From Ophiosphaerella korrae (lineage: Eukaryota; Ascomycota; Dothideomycetes; Pleosporales; Phaeosphaeriaceae), in NCBI GenBank assembly GCA_028456385.1, contig JALNQF010000539.1, forward strand, positions 1-24,332: a stretch of 24,332 nucleotides of DNA. Reading direction: 5' to 3'. The position numbers and the translations under genes were made by a program. The first letter of the stretch is position 1; each line of letters starts with the position of its first letter. The notes under the pieces were generated by a model, which did not search any database, had not been told where the DNA came from, and worked only from the letters and a program-made list of their open reading frames with translations. Shown in pieces: positions 1 to 12,272 of this stretch.

Positions 1-299
1 ATCTACTAAAGAGCGTACTTGTTATAAGGCCTTATACTTAGTATTAGAGTTAGAGTAAGAAAGTAATAAGGTTTTAGCCTAAGTTCTTAACTATTCTACT
101 ACTACTATTAATATCGCCTCTTTTCTTACTATCTAGTCTACTATTAGCTTATTAGATAAGTTTATTATAACTAAGAGTACTTTATAGGCTTTATATAGTT
201 AGGTTTATTATAGAACTTTTTTTTACTAATATATCTATTATATCCTAGCTATAGCTTTGTATATCTTATATATCCTAGTATATTATACTTACTTCTTAC
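1..299 (-). other. Element D sequence downstream of the chromodomain
   Basis: This stretch follows the chromodomain on the minus strand. It keeps the same reading frame as Pol without an unambiguous genuine terminator, because RIP has made many Gln/Trp codons into stops. The true end of pol therefore cannot be placed. No LTR is recognisable. It is probably the C-terminal tail of Pol and/or the 3' untranslated part of element D. Confidence 0.4.
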
Positions 300-3200
300 T
301 TTCTTAAGTATCTACTAATAATTCTATAGATTAGCTTTAGGTTCTTATATATTTTTACTTACTAAGTAGCCTTTTTATTTTACTAGCTACTCTTAGAGAA
401 ACTATATACTTTAGAAGGCGTTGTATCTTATTTCTTAATATCTTTATAGGTTTTTAACTTTAAACTTATTATCTTCCTCTTTCTAATATTAGAATTATTA
501 CTATACTAGTATTTTTAGTTTAGCTAGTTTTAGTAGGCTTATATAGAACTTAAGGTATACTTTAGTATCTTTAGGTAGTTCTAGTATTTTTATTACTAGC
601 TTATTATCTTCTTTAACTAAAAATAGTCTAACTTTAATATAATCTAGTCCTTTACTAGGTTACTTTATTTATAGATTCTTTGTATAAAGATACGCTTTAT
701 CTCTTTCTTTTAGCTAAGGTACTATTTTTTATTTTTAATTAATATATAAAATACTTTATTTCTAAGCTTTTTTTAGTTTTTATCTTATCTTATTATAGAG
801 TTCTTATATATCTTCTACTCTAACTAATACTACTTTTATCTTAGGTTCTAGTAGTATTCTCTTAAATAAATTAGGGTATATCCTATAGTTTATAAAATAT
901 AGTGTTTTACCTATTATTTCTAAGTACTTATTGTTGTATACTAATTATACTATAAGTAATAGTAATACCTAATTATTCTACTTCTAATTACTATAAATCT
1001 TTAAGTATATCTTTAGTATCCTATTAGTCTATTCTATCTATTTATCTATCTATAGATAATAAGCTATTAATAGCTTTCTTTTTATCTCTATTACTACAAG
1101 TAGTGTTATCTAGTAATTAGACGTAAAAAGCTTATCTCTATTACTAATAATACTCTTTAGTATCTTATATCTTTGTATTAATATATCTAGTAGTACGTAT
1201 CCTAGCTAGTCTACTATGTAGTTACTTTAGAATTTCTCTATCTTAGCGTATTTTGTAAATTAGTCTACAATTACTATTATTATATTATATCTTATTCTTA
1301 TTACTAAGTCTTTTAACGTTAGTAGTCCTATAATAAAGTCTATTATAACGTCTATCTATAGTTCTTTTAGTATCTTAATTACTTATATTTTTCTATAAGG
1401 TATATATATCTTATACTTATTCTTCTAGTAATCTATATATTCTTTAATAAACTACGTTACTTTTTCCTTTATCTTACTAAATCTATAGTTCTTCTAGATT
1501 AGTTCTATAGTTTATACGATTCCTAGGTACTTATATACTAAGTTATTATAGTATTATTATATAATTACTTCTTGTAATTCTTCTAGAACTTTATTTATAA
1601 TCTTAACTAAGTTATTAATTTCTTGCTCTTCTACTAGTTATATATTTAGTACTAGGTATCTTTATTTATTATCTTAGAGTATAGCTTCTTCTACTACTTA
1701 TCTCTTTCCTATAATATTATATCTTTAGCTAAGTGCATCTACTTAGCTATTTTCCTTACCTAGTACGTACTAGATCTTGAATTTATACTATCTTAGCTAT
1801 TCTAACTAATATATTTACTTATCTTTTAACTTCTTACTTGTTATAAAGTATATTAGGTTCTTGTAATCTATCTTAATAATTACTTCTATTATACTTTTAG
1901 TATATACTCTTTAATATTTAAGTATATTAACTATTATAAGTAGCTCTTTATTATATATATTATATCTTTCTTCTTACTTTATAAACTTCTCTAAATAGTA
2001 TATAATTAGATACTATTTCTCTTTATACTCTTATAGCGCTATTACTCTATAAGCTAGATTAGATATATCTATTTTAATAACTAGGGTCTTATTACTATAA
2101 AATTACTTTAGAACTAGTAGTATAATATAAGCTTACTTAAGTTCTTTATAAGCTTATTTCTACTCTACTCTTTATTCTTATATTATATCTTTTCTTATAA
2201 GCTTTATAAGTAGTAGTACTTTCTTTAAAAATCTCTCTATAAAGTATTAGTTAAAGTTAATAAATTTTAGGAATAATTATACGTCTTTAACTATCTTAGG
2301 TTCTTTCTATTCTTTTACTACTTTAATCTTTTTTTAGCTTATCTTAACTTTATTAATACTTATTATATATCCTAGAAACTTTACTTCTATCTTATACTAT
2401 TTATACTTTTCTAGCTTTAGTTATAGGTTATATTAGTCTAAGTACTATAGTACTATTATTACTTACTCTACGTACTTACCTTCTTCTTTAGAATATATTA
2501 GTATATTATCTAAGTAGGCTATAATAAACTTATCTAAGTATTCTTATAATATATTATTAATTAGTCTTTAGAATATTACTAGTATATTTATTAGTCTAAA
2601 GAGTATTACTATATACTTGTAATATCTATAGTATATTTAAAACGCTATTTTTTACTCTTTACTTACCTTAATTCTTATTAAGTAGTATCTATCCTTTAAG
2701 TCTAGCTTTATAAAAATCTTAGCTTAGCTTAGCTTATCTTAGAGTTTATTTATATTTAGTAGGAAGTAGTAGTCTTTTACTATAATATTATTTAGTTTTT
2801 AGTAGTCTATATATATCTTTAGTAGTCTTTTTTTTTTTAGTATAAAGAGAATTAGAAATCTTACTAATAATAAGGATTCTCGTATATATCCTTTCTTTAG
2901 GTCTCTATTTAGTCTTTCTTAGAGTATTACTAATTTACTCTCTATTAATTAGTAAATAGGCCTAAAAGGTAGCTCCTTTCCTTCCTATAACTTAATTATA
3001 TAGTCTTAAGGTTAGTACTTAAGTAATACTAGTATATCTATCTCTTCTATAAATAAGTAGCTAAACTTCTTATATTATTCTAAGATTTTAGGAGTTATAT
3101 ATTACTCTTTTACTCTTACTTCTTAGCCTAGTACCTTACTAGTACTTATAGAGTTACTTATTCTCTCTTAATAAGTTACTATTAAAGCTACTATCTTATA

Positions 3201-3700
3201 TAGTACCTTCTTATCTACTATTAAACGCTACTAATACGTAGGCTTAGATCTACGTATGTTTTTATAGTTGTTAAATAAGAAGTTCTAGTTTTTCTAATTA
3301 ACTCTAGGATTAAACTCTTATAGCTATAAGAGTCTTAGTATAACGTCTTTATTAGCTAAAACTAATATATCTAGAGTAATCCTTATACTATATCCTTAGA
3401 TAATAATCTCTATAGTTACCTTATTACTAACTATTAGGTTTTCTAGTATTAGTTATCTATTTACAATATAGATTAGATATAGTATCTTCTTTACTTATAG
3501 TTAGAGTCTTACTTATTCTACTACTTCTAGTATAATTAGGTTTGTAAATAATCTTAAATCTACTAATACCTTTATTCTTTTTCTTCTTATCTTTACTAAG
3601 AGTTTAATAAGTCTTTTAGTATTAATAGTATTATAGCTTCTAGATATATATTTAGCGTTAGCTATTTACTTAAAAAAGACTTAATCTTATAATCTTTATT
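300..3700 (-). pseudogene. Element D pol: protease, RT, RNase H, integrase, chromodomain (dead)
   Basis: This is a Ty3/gypsy polyprotein in a single minus-strand frame; limits are approximate. The aspartic protease active site is at 3552-3560, where DSG now reads D-L-R (TCA to TTA and GGA to AGA, both RIP). A DVILG motif follows at about 3333-3347. The RT palm motif YLDD is at 2505-2516 and now reads Y-L-D-N, then ILIYS. An upstream RT stretch (EGKELPFRPIY) is near 2952-2990. Integrase has an HHCC zinc site: HxH at 1527-1535 and CxxC at 1428-1439, with each His/Cys read as Tyr. The catalytic triad is D at 1338-1340, D (now Asn) at 1140-1142, and E at 1032-1034. The chromodomain core VKWKGY and WEP..NL lies at about 318-470. 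RNase H was not pinpointed. Stops are dense and almost all fit CAA/CAG or TGG changes. Confidence 0.85.
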
Positions 3701-4599
3701 TATCTTTTACTAAAATCTTTAGAGTATCTTAATCTTTTTATATTATTTATACTTCTCTAGCGTATAAGTTTACTAGATTAAGTTAATATATTAGTTATTT
3801 ACAAGTATCTTACTTGTATTTATATCTTCTTTAGTTATACTTAGAAAGTACTCTACTTTTTACTTATCTTATAAGTATTATTTATATCTTACGTTTATAT
3901 ACTCTTCTTAGTTCTATTTATATCTAGATCTCTTATAAAAGAAATATCTAGATCTTATCTTATTAGAATAGTAAGTAAAGTAGTTATTATAGTAATATTT
4001 TATCTATAATAGTAGTAGATAGTTTAGGTTATATAAGTATAGCTAGTATTATAGTTCTTATATTAATACTAGATTTATAATAATTAGCACCTAATTGTTA
4101 TTTATATATAATAATTCTTATTACTAGGTTTACTCTACTTTACGTATCTAGCGTTCTTTATCTTACTATTCTTTTACTAAGTAGTAGCTATTTACTAGTT
4201 TCTAGATTTCTTTTATAAATTTATCTTATACTTTAGCGTTCTCTTACTTTAGCTTTAGTATTCTAGGTACTATTTTATATTTAGAAGTTTTAAGCTCTTA
4301 GTTTTTTTTTTTTTTTTTATCTTAAGCTATATATACTTATCTTCTTAGATATAGCGTTATCTTATACCTATACTTTACCCTTCTTTAGTATAGCTAAAAG
4401 TATTCTAAGGTATCTATCTTAGCTTATTTTTACTTTAGCTAATACCTCTTTATATAGCTTTATACTCCTAGTAGTATCTTTATAGCTTTTACTTTATTAT
4501 CTACTATAAAGTTTATTAGTTATATAGTAATTCTATAGTAGTTATATCTCTTACTTATATCTTACTACTAGAGGTTTGTAGTCTTGTAATCTCTCTTCT
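3701..4599 (-). other. Element D Gag-Pol junction region
   Basis: This lies between the part of gag I can read (third-position class 2 frame) and the protease (class 0 frame). Both frames give plausible peptides here once RIP stops are ignored, so I cannot say where Gag ends and Pol begins. Going from the Gag frame to the Pol frame needs a net -1 (or +2) shift. The long T tract at 4302-4318 (A tract on the coding strand) is one candidate site. Confidence 0.45.
4302..4318. repeat. T17 homopolymer (A17 on the coding strand of element D)
   Basis: Seventeen consecutive T on the plus strand, between the Gag and Pol reading frames of element D. In the Gag frame it reads as a run of Lys codons. It may be a replication-slippage product or may mark the place where the reading frame changes. 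Confidence 0.9.
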
Positions 4600-5510
4600 C
4601 TTAGCTTCTTCTAGAGATTACTTCCTATTCTTCTTCTCTATCTTTATCTTACTACTTAAGTATATTAATTTATTATATAATCTTATTCTTTACTTAGTAA
4701 TTCTTTACTAGGTACTCTATTTTACTATACTTATAGTATTTTTAGCTTTTTACTCTCTTAGTATTTTAGTAGTAATAGTATTTTTATTTTCTTAGGTTTA
4801 TATTATTAATATATATCTTATTTAGCTTAAAGTATCTATAGCTACTCTAAACTTAGTTATTCTTATATTTATATTACTACTTATACTTAGGTCTATACTT
4901 CTTATACTCTATATATAGTACTCTTATATTCTTAGCTTCTACTATATATTTATATATATAGTTATTAACTTAGATTACTTCTTCTATTAAGTCTTCTAAT
5001 ATCTTAATTATAGCTTTACTATGTATTAGCTTACTTTAAATATTACTCTTAAGTCTCTATTAAAATATTCTTATTAATAACTTATTATTCTATTCTATTT
5101 ATATTACGTAGCTTTAGAACTTATTAGTATAGTCTACTACTACCTTATTTTATTATAGTTACTATATTACGCACTTTACTACTACTATCTTATTTACTAG
5201 TAGAAAGGCTTATTATACTTTATCTTTAAACTTAATCTATTCTTTAAATATCTTGTTATAGTTACTATTATTATTATTAAAGTATTTCTTAAAGTATAGT
5301 ATAACTTATTTCTTTACTTTACTCTTTATATAAGATAATATAAGTATAGCTCTATCTTTATCTTAAACTTAGTCTACTTTAAAAAAGAGATTAAGTTATA
5401 AAATCTATAGCTTAAGCTTATTCTATTCTCTATAGTAGAGGTCTAGCTTAGTAACCTTAGAAGTAGTAGTATAAGTTACTCTTATATACTAGTTATTTAT
5501 ATTTATTAAT
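4600..5510 (-). pseudogene. Element D gag: retrotransposon Gag domain and CCHC zinc knuckle (dead)
   Basis: This is the nucleocapsid precursor. The frame is open from about 5510 leftwards apart from RIP stops; the start codon cannot be fixed because ATG has become ATA. Around 5240-5440 the peptide resembles the N-terminal half of a Gag domain (a WIKF-like stretch is near its end). Around 5040-5130 it reads VVVDYTNKF followed by a W(stop)NN-LL segment, typical of the second half of the retrotransposon Gag domain. The zinc knuckle C-X2-C-X4-H-X4-C is at 4697-4738, with all four zinc ligands now Tyr codons (TGC/TGT to TAC/TAT, CAC to TAC). An acidic/basic stretch (DKDREEE) follows near 4622-4650. 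Gag is in a different frame from Pol, unlike elements A and B. The right-hand limit is approximate. Confidence 0.75.
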
Positions 5511-5645
5511 ATATTAAGACCTTAGAACTAAGTAAAGGTAATAAGAGTAAGTAAGCTTCTATAAGATAGGCGAGGTTAATAAATAAGTTAGTTACTTAAC
5601 TTAATTAATAGTTAGCTCTTATTAGAGTATTATAAGGTATATAAG
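5511..5645. other. Sequence between element D gag and the element A insertion
   Basis: RIP-mutated sequence upstream of D's gag, probably its 5' leader. No LTR, primer-binding site or gene can be recognised. It is cut off by the insertion of element A. Confidence 0.5.
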
Positions 5646-5650
5646 TATTA
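5646..5650. repeat. Target-site duplication of element A, left copy
   Basis: TATTA directly precedes the 5' LTR and is repeated directly after the 3' LTR at 12703-12707, as expected for a 5-bp Ty3/gypsy target-site duplication. The word is AT-rich and short, so chance identity is possible, but it fits LTR ends placed independently. Confidence 0.75.
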
Positions 5651-6080
5651 TATTATAATAGTAATAAGAGAACTATAGATAGAACTAATTAGTCTTATAA
5701 TAATAGACTTAGACTTATATAACCCTAAAGAATATAAACTTAATTAAGAAACTATATATAATTAGGATACCTAGGGTAATCTATAATCTATAGACTCTTA
5801 GTATAGATAGATTATAGATTAGAGTAATCTATAATCTATTAGTCTTAGTAAATATAGATTAATAGATTATAATAAGTATATAGTTAGTAATAATATATAT
5901 TATTAAGATAGTAAAAGTAATTTAATTATTAACTATAAGCAATAATACTAAGATAGTTGTAAAATATTTTCTATTATTTATAGCCTATTATAGATTACTA
6001 TATAAACTTTTATTATTAACTTTTAATCTACTAATACTTTTTAAGCTAATAGAAAGTTAACTCTAGTAATACTTATAATA
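5651..6080 (+). repeat. Element A 5' LTR
   Basis: This 430-bp sequence matches 12273-12702 almost base for base. By eye there are about a dozen differences, nearly all C/T or G/A. Divergence therefore mostly reflects independent RIP hits on the two copies and cannot be used to date the insertion. The sequence after it (6081 onward, CTTTGCTAATTTAG) occupies the primer-binding position, but no tRNA-type site starting TGG is recognisable. Confidence 0.93.
5772..5882. repeat. Inverted-repeat cluster in the element A 5' LTR
   Basis: Copies of TAATCTATAATCTA alternate with its reverse complement TAGATTATAGATTA, allowing alternative hairpins. The same arrangement is in the A 3' LTR and both B LTRs, so it is a property of this LTR family. 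It may be a regulatory or packaging structure; function is not shown by the sequence. Confidence 0.7.
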
Positions 6081-6141
6081 CTTTGCTAATTTAGTTATTA
6101 AAAGAAGTAAAGCGTAAGTAGCGTATAGTCTAGCTAATATA

Positions 6142-9100
6142 ATAGTAGAAAGTTTAATAAAATAAATAATAAGTAAAGCCTCTAGGAGTAGCTATAAATT
6201 AGATAGTACTATATAGGAAATAATTAAAGATTGTATTAATAAACTAATAGATAATAAAGAAGATATAAAGATAGTAATTAAAGCTTTAGAAATATAGAAT
6301 AAAGAACTCTAAGACTATATAAAGTAAAATAAGGTATAAATTAAAGCTATTATAGAAGGTTAGAATTAAATAGAACTAATTACCTAATAACTAGAAATAA
6401 GTATAATAAAGAAACTACCTAAGATACCTATCTTTAAAAAATTTAATAGAATATAAGAAGAACTAAGACTCTTTATAGTATTAGTATAACTCTAGATAGA
6501 TATATAGGTACTATACTTTAATATAGAAGAAAAGAAAGTAATCTATATTAGAATATACCTTGAGAAGGATATAATAAGATAGTTTAAACCTTACTAGATA
6601 GACTATATAACGTACGCTCTAATATACTAGAAGGATAAAACTAGAGCTATTTTTAGAAGTTATAAATACTTTACTAGGTAAATAAGAGTAGTATTTAGAG
6701 ATATAGATATTACCTAATAAGCTAAAGAAAAACTTAAAAGACTTATATAATAAAAAAGTATACCTAAGTATATATTATAGTTTAAATAACTATTACAAAA
6801 TATAGAGTAAAATAAATCTATATTAATATTACGATTTAAATAAGAATTAAATAAGAAAATCTAATACAAGATAATCTATATAGAGAAACTTAGAATACTA
6901 GAAGCTCTAAAGTAATAGGTAATATAAATTAATAATAATCTCTAAGAATAGAAAAAGAACAAGTATAGTAGCTAACCTAGAAATTAGGATATTAGAGATC
7001 TAATAATCCTTAACGTAAACAAGAATAAGAAGAAAAAGAATAAAGACTTTACGTACTTTAACTATAGTAAGAAAAGCTACTACGTAAAAGATTACTATTT
7101 ATAGAAGAAAAAAGATATAGTATATTATAAATATAAAAAACTAAGATACTTTATAAAGAACTATAAAAGTAAAGACTATAAGAAAGATAAGGAAACTTAG
7201 TTAAAAATAACTAAGAAAAAGAAGGAAGTACTATAAGTATAGGCTAAACCTTAAGAAAAGGTAGCTAGGAGTAAAGAACTATAATATATAATACTCTATT
7301 AGACCTTTTGTTATAAAGATAACTACTATATATACTACTCTAGTAAGGAAAGAGTAAGATACTTCTTATAACTAAGAAATAGAGTAGTAGTAATAAAAAA
7401 AAGAATAAAAGTATAGATAGAAGAAATAGTATATATAATAGACTTACTAATAGAAGACTTAGAAGGAGAAGAGCCTTAAACCCTATTAATCTAGGCTAAA
7501 GGACTAGTACTAGATAAAGAGACTACTATAGCTTCTTCTAAAAGAATATAAGAAAGTAAGAAATAAATTAGTATAAAAGGTATAAAGTATACCTAGCTAA
7601 ATATATATAGCTATAATAGCTATATAATAATAGATATAGAAGAATAAAATAAAGAATAGAAGTTTATTTAGATATATTTAATAGTTATAAATATAGAGAA
7701 AGCGTATAAAGAATAGAAAAAACGTAATCCTAGAGAAATAAAGTTTATACTATTCTAGGAATAGATAAAGTAATATATAGTTATAGTAAGAAGGATACTT
7801 ATATAAAAAGAATAGTAATACCTTATAAGAAAAATATAATAGATTAATAAAGCCTATATACTAAGAGTACTAGTAGTATACTATATCCTAATAATAGATA
7901 TACCTAGTAAAAGTAAATACTAAGAAGGAGATAATAAAATAATAGATCTAAAATATCTAGTATACTTTAAAGTATTATAGATATTATACCTAGATAAGAA
8001 TTATATTATATATAGAAACTCTAAAGTAAATAATAATATATAGCTTATAAGAAAAAGAGGCTATAACTATATAAGAGTAATCCTAGTAGAAGATATCTAA
8101 GGATAGGAAATAATCCTAGAAGATAGATACTTAGTAGTAAGGCCTAGACTAAAACTATCTAAGAAATATATCTAAAGAGGACTATAGTATAAATACACGT
8201 ATAATAAATATTTAAAATATAAGGAATATAAACTTAGAATAAGGCTATAGCCCTAGAAAGATAGATAATTTATAAAAATACTAAGGTAAGAAAAGCTAGA
8301 AAGTATAAAAGGCCTATATATTACAAAAATAAGTATATACTAAAGAAAGAAAGTATAATTAATAATTAATAGTAGAGCTATAAGGAACTTTATATTAAAG
8401 AAGTTTATAGAAATATAAGGAATAAAGTATACTATAAAGAAGTACCCCTAATAACTAAGTATAATTAAAGGAAAACTATTCTAGAAACTAATTAGATTCG
8501 AGACAGTCTTCTCTACACTTAAATTAGAAGAGATAATAATTAGAAATATAGTTATAGATCTAACAATAATTAATAATAAATAAGATATAATACTAGGTAT
8601 ACTATAGTTATAGATAACTAACCTATATATTAATTAGAGAATAAGAGAAATTAGCTACTATAAAATAGCTTACTATAAAATAGATATATTAAAGGCTAAT
8701 ATAAGTATATATAAAGGAGAATTCCTAGAAGAATATAAAAAATAGGAGAAATAGCTTATAGAGCTTAAAGATTACTTTCTAGAATATTAGCTATAGGACT
8801 TAGTAATAGAAATAGAAGAAAGAAAAAACGTAAAATAGAGCCTAGTCTACTAAAAGATAGAAGAAGAATTATAAATTAAATAAATATTTATTTAAAACGT
8901 AATAAAAAAAAGATAGATATAAAAATCTAAGTTTTTAGTAGTATATAGACTTATCTTTATAGATAAAAAAGAAATAAGTAATAAAAGACTTTACATAGAC
9001 TTTAAAAAAACTAACACTATTATAAGTAAGAACTAATACCTCTTACTATAGATAGACGTAATATAAGATAAACTATAAAGAGTAATAATCTTTATAAAGT

Positions 9101-11640
9101 TAGATATCTAGAACGCCTACTATTAGATTAGAATTAAGAAAAGTAATAAATAGAAAATAGTATTCTAAATATAATAAGGACTATATAAGTACTTAGTTAT
9201 ACCTTTTAAACTAATAAATATACTAGCTACATTTTAAGAAAGAATTAATATAGTACTAAGAGAGTACTTAGATATATTTATATTTATATACTTAGATAAT
9301 ATCTTTATATTCTTAGAAATAGAAGAGAAATACGTATAATATATATATAAAGTACTAGAAAAACTAGTAGAAAATAAACTATTTCTTAAAATAAGAAAAT
9401 GCAAATTCTATATAAAGAAAATAGATTTCTTAGAATTTATTATAGAACTAGGAAAAATTAAGATTAACTTAGGAAAGATTAAGTTAATTAATAAATAGCT
9501 AACACTAAGAAACCTAAAAGAGGTATAATAATTCTATAGACTAGCAAATTTTTATAGAAAATTAATAATAAGATAGTCTAAAGATATAGAACTTATAATA
9601 AGACTTATAAAGAAAGATATACTATTTAAATAGACTAAAGAATATAATAAAGTATTTAATAAAATTAAGAAAACGTTTATAGAAAACCTAGTTATTAGAA
9701 TATATAACCTAGACCTACTAGTAATAGTAAAAATAGACGTATCTAATTTAGTCTATAGAATAGTACTAATATAGGAAGACCTAGAGACTAAAAAAGAATA
9801 CTTAGTTAAATACTTCTTTAAGAAAATAAAGCTAGTAGAGCTTAACTACCTAATCTATAATAAAGAGATACTAGTAATTTATAAAGTATTTAAATAATAG
9901 AGAGTATACTTATAGAGAGTAAAATACTAAATAAAGGTCTATATAGACTATAAGAATCTTATAGAATTTATAATAAATAAAAAACTATTATAATACTATA
10001 TAAGATAGTAGAAATTCTTATTAATATTTAACTTAGAAATTATATATATAAAAGAGAAAGATAACTAATTTATAGATACCTTAAGTAAAAGACTAGACTT
10101 ATAAAAAGAAGTAAGTGTAACTAGTATAGTTCTAGTTAAGAATAAAGAGAGATACTTAGTCCTAAATATACTTAAAATAGCTATAATACTTAAAAGAAAG
10201 AGTAGTAAGCTAGATAAATAGATTTAGAAAGTAATATAAGAAATATCTAAAGAAATAGAAAAACTAGAAATCTAAAAAGAACTTATATAAGCTTATAAGA
10301 GAATATATATTCTAAAAAAGATCTAGAGAGAATTTATATAGTAATTCTATAAATTACTAGTATATAGTTACTAAAGTATTAAAAAAATATTAGATAGAAT
10401 ATTATAGGACTACTATATCTTAAAAGTAAGATAACTAGTAATAAAAATACTAAGAAACTATATAGAATACTAAAAGAATAAGTATAGTAGATATATACTA
10501 TATAGGATACTATAACTAGTAGAAGTACTAGAATAACTATAAGAAGTTATTATAATAGACTTTATTATAAAGTTACCTAAGTCTAGAGACTTAATATTAA
10601 GAGTTAAGTATAATAGAATCTTAATAATAGTAAATAAACTTATAAAGTACTTATACTTTAGACTATATAAAAAGAAAAGTAAGATAGAAGTTACTATATA
10701 CTAGATTCTAGAAACTATAATTAGTTAATATAGACTACTAAATAAAATTATTATAGATAGAGACGTATAATTTATATTAAAATTATAGAGAATAATAATA
10801 GCGTAATTAGGAATTAAATATATAATATCTATAGTATATTATCTATAAATAGATAGATAATTAGAATAAATAAATTAAATAGTAGAATAGTACTTAAGAT
10901 ACTACCTTAACTATAACTAAAATAATTAGGTATAGCTACTACCTATAGTATAGTTAGTATATAATAGTATAAAGAATATAGTAATAAAAGTATTACTTTT
11001 CTTTATAAACTATAGATTTAACTTTAACGTATATAGAATACTAAGATTAGAAATATCTTAGTCTCTAAGAGGAGAAAACTTTGCTAATAAACTTAGAGAT
11101 ATATATAATTAACTAAGATAGGACGTAGAATTCTTATATAATTAAATAGCTAAGTACTATAATAAAAAATATAAAGAAGGACCCTAATTTAGAGAGAGAG
11201 AAAAAGTATAGTTAGTATAAAAAAATATTAAGAGTAAATAACCTAGTTTAAAACTAGACTATATTAAGATAAAACTATATAAAGTAAAAAAAGAAGTTAC
11301 ACTAGTTATATTTAAACTAAAGCTACTAAATAAAATAAGGATATACCTAATATTCTACGTAGTACTACTTAAGATAGTACTATAAAATATAAAACTACTA
11401 GTATATAAAGTAGATATGTATAGAGAATAAGAGAAATAAGAAGTTAAAGAAATCCTAGTATACTAGTTCTATAATAGTAAGAACTACTACTTAGTAAAAT
11501 AAATAGGTATAGATAAAAAAGGGTAACTATAGGAAAAAATATAGGAACTAAAAGAAAACCTTAACTACTCTAAGAAACTAGAGGACTTCTAAAGTTAAAA
11601 CCCTCTAGAATACCTAGAAGTAAACTAAGAGAACTAATAT
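6142..11640 (+). pseudogene. Element A gag-pol polyprotein (dead, one frame)
   Basis: One frame runs from the probable start (ATG to ATA at 6142, by comparison with B) to about 11640. The Gag domain is at about 6400-6900. The zinc knuckle at 7054-7095 reads YFNYSKKSYYVKDY, which is C-X2-C-X4-H-X4-C with every ligand turned to Tyr. The protease DSGA is at 8368-8379 (Asp now Asn), then DIILG near 8584. RT YLDD is at 9289-9300, now Y-L-D-N, then IFIF. RNase H begins with the Asp at 9736-9738. Integrase has HxH at 10363-10371 and CxxC at 10459-10470, and catalytic D at 10558-10560, D at 10756-10758 and E at 10864-10866. A chromodomain (LVKW-like core, then WE) is at about 11430-11590. All motif positions share one codon phase over 4.4 kb, so no net frameshift is present. 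The exact stop is unclear because RIP has created many. Confidence 0.92.
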
Positions 11641-12258
11641 TATTACTATTAGATAGAGAAGTAGTAAGAATACTTAATATAGGACCTACTACAATAATAT
11701 TAAATACTTTATCTAAGTCTAGCTTAGCTTCTAGAGCTACTAACTACTTAGCTAATTTCTTATTATTTAGCGCCTTTATTATATAATAATAAGAGAGATA
11801 AGCTTAATTCTTTACTAGCTTACTTTACGCAAGCTCCTAGATCTACTTATACTTAGCTTTAGCTTCTATAATTTAAGATAGTAATTTCTCTTAAGTTTAG
11901 TTAATAGCTCTCCCTATTATTATTAAGCCTAGACGTAAGAATAAGTATAATAAACGTATACTTAGAAAGAGAAATACTAGATATATTATAAGAACTACGT
12001 ATATTTATATAAATATATACCTTATAAGCTCTACTATTATTTATAGAAATAATATAAAGAAAAGACTTAAAGTTTAACTTAAGAGAAGTATAACAAGAAT
12101 AAAGAAATATCTTAATACTATTACGTAATACGTAATTAGTAAGAAAGTAGTAATAATATATAGATAAAATAACTATAGAGAGTAATAAAGAACTATAAAT
12201 TAATAAAGAAAGTAGATTAATAACTTTAGCTCTAAGATAGATAAATAAAAGACTACTT
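11641..12258 (-). other. Element A region between pol and 3' LTR, with possible antisense frame
   Basis: About 620 bp without recognisable plus-strand coding. On the minus strand one frame, best seen at about 11700-11900, gives a charged, protein-like sequence (EAKLD encoded at about 11717-11731, YKIKA and KAKYK further on). The same peptides occur in element B and, with a 12-base in-frame difference, in C2. This could be an antisense accessory ORF, or conserved non-coding sequence that happens to read well. I do not recognise the product. Confidence 0.35.
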
Positions 12259-12272
12259 AAAAGAAAAGATAG
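12259..12272 (+). other. Polypurine tract of element A
   Basis: AAAAGAAAAGATAG sits directly before the 3' LTR, where the plus-strand primer tract is expected. Elements B (AAGAGAGGAGATAG) and C2 (AAAAGAAGAAATAG) have matching tracts, which supports the LTR boundary. The TAG end may be a RIP product. Confidence 0.75.

Larger units (their letters stand above)
1..5645 (-). mobile_element. Element D: RIP-degraded Ty3/gypsy chromovirus, left end outside the window
   Basis: Reading right to left, the minus strand gives a Gag domain, a CCHC zinc knuckle, protease, RT, integrase and a chromodomain, the gene order of a chromoviral Ty3/gypsy element. Its 3' LTR would lie left of position 1. Its 5' LTR is not seen: element A is inserted just upstream of gag, at 5651. 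D belongs to a different family from A, B and C, because its Pol motifs diverge (for example DVILG followed by LLWLQEF) and its Gag and Pol are in different frames. The right boundary is taken as the A insertion point; the rest of D's 5' end may be at 12703-13000. All of it is heavily RIP-mutated. Confidence 0.85.

Noticed and set aside
6081..6098. tRNA primer-binding site or self-priming site after the element A 5' LTR
   Set aside because: No TGG start is visible even allowing RIP, and complementarity to the LTR start region is too weak to support a Tf1-like self-priming claim.
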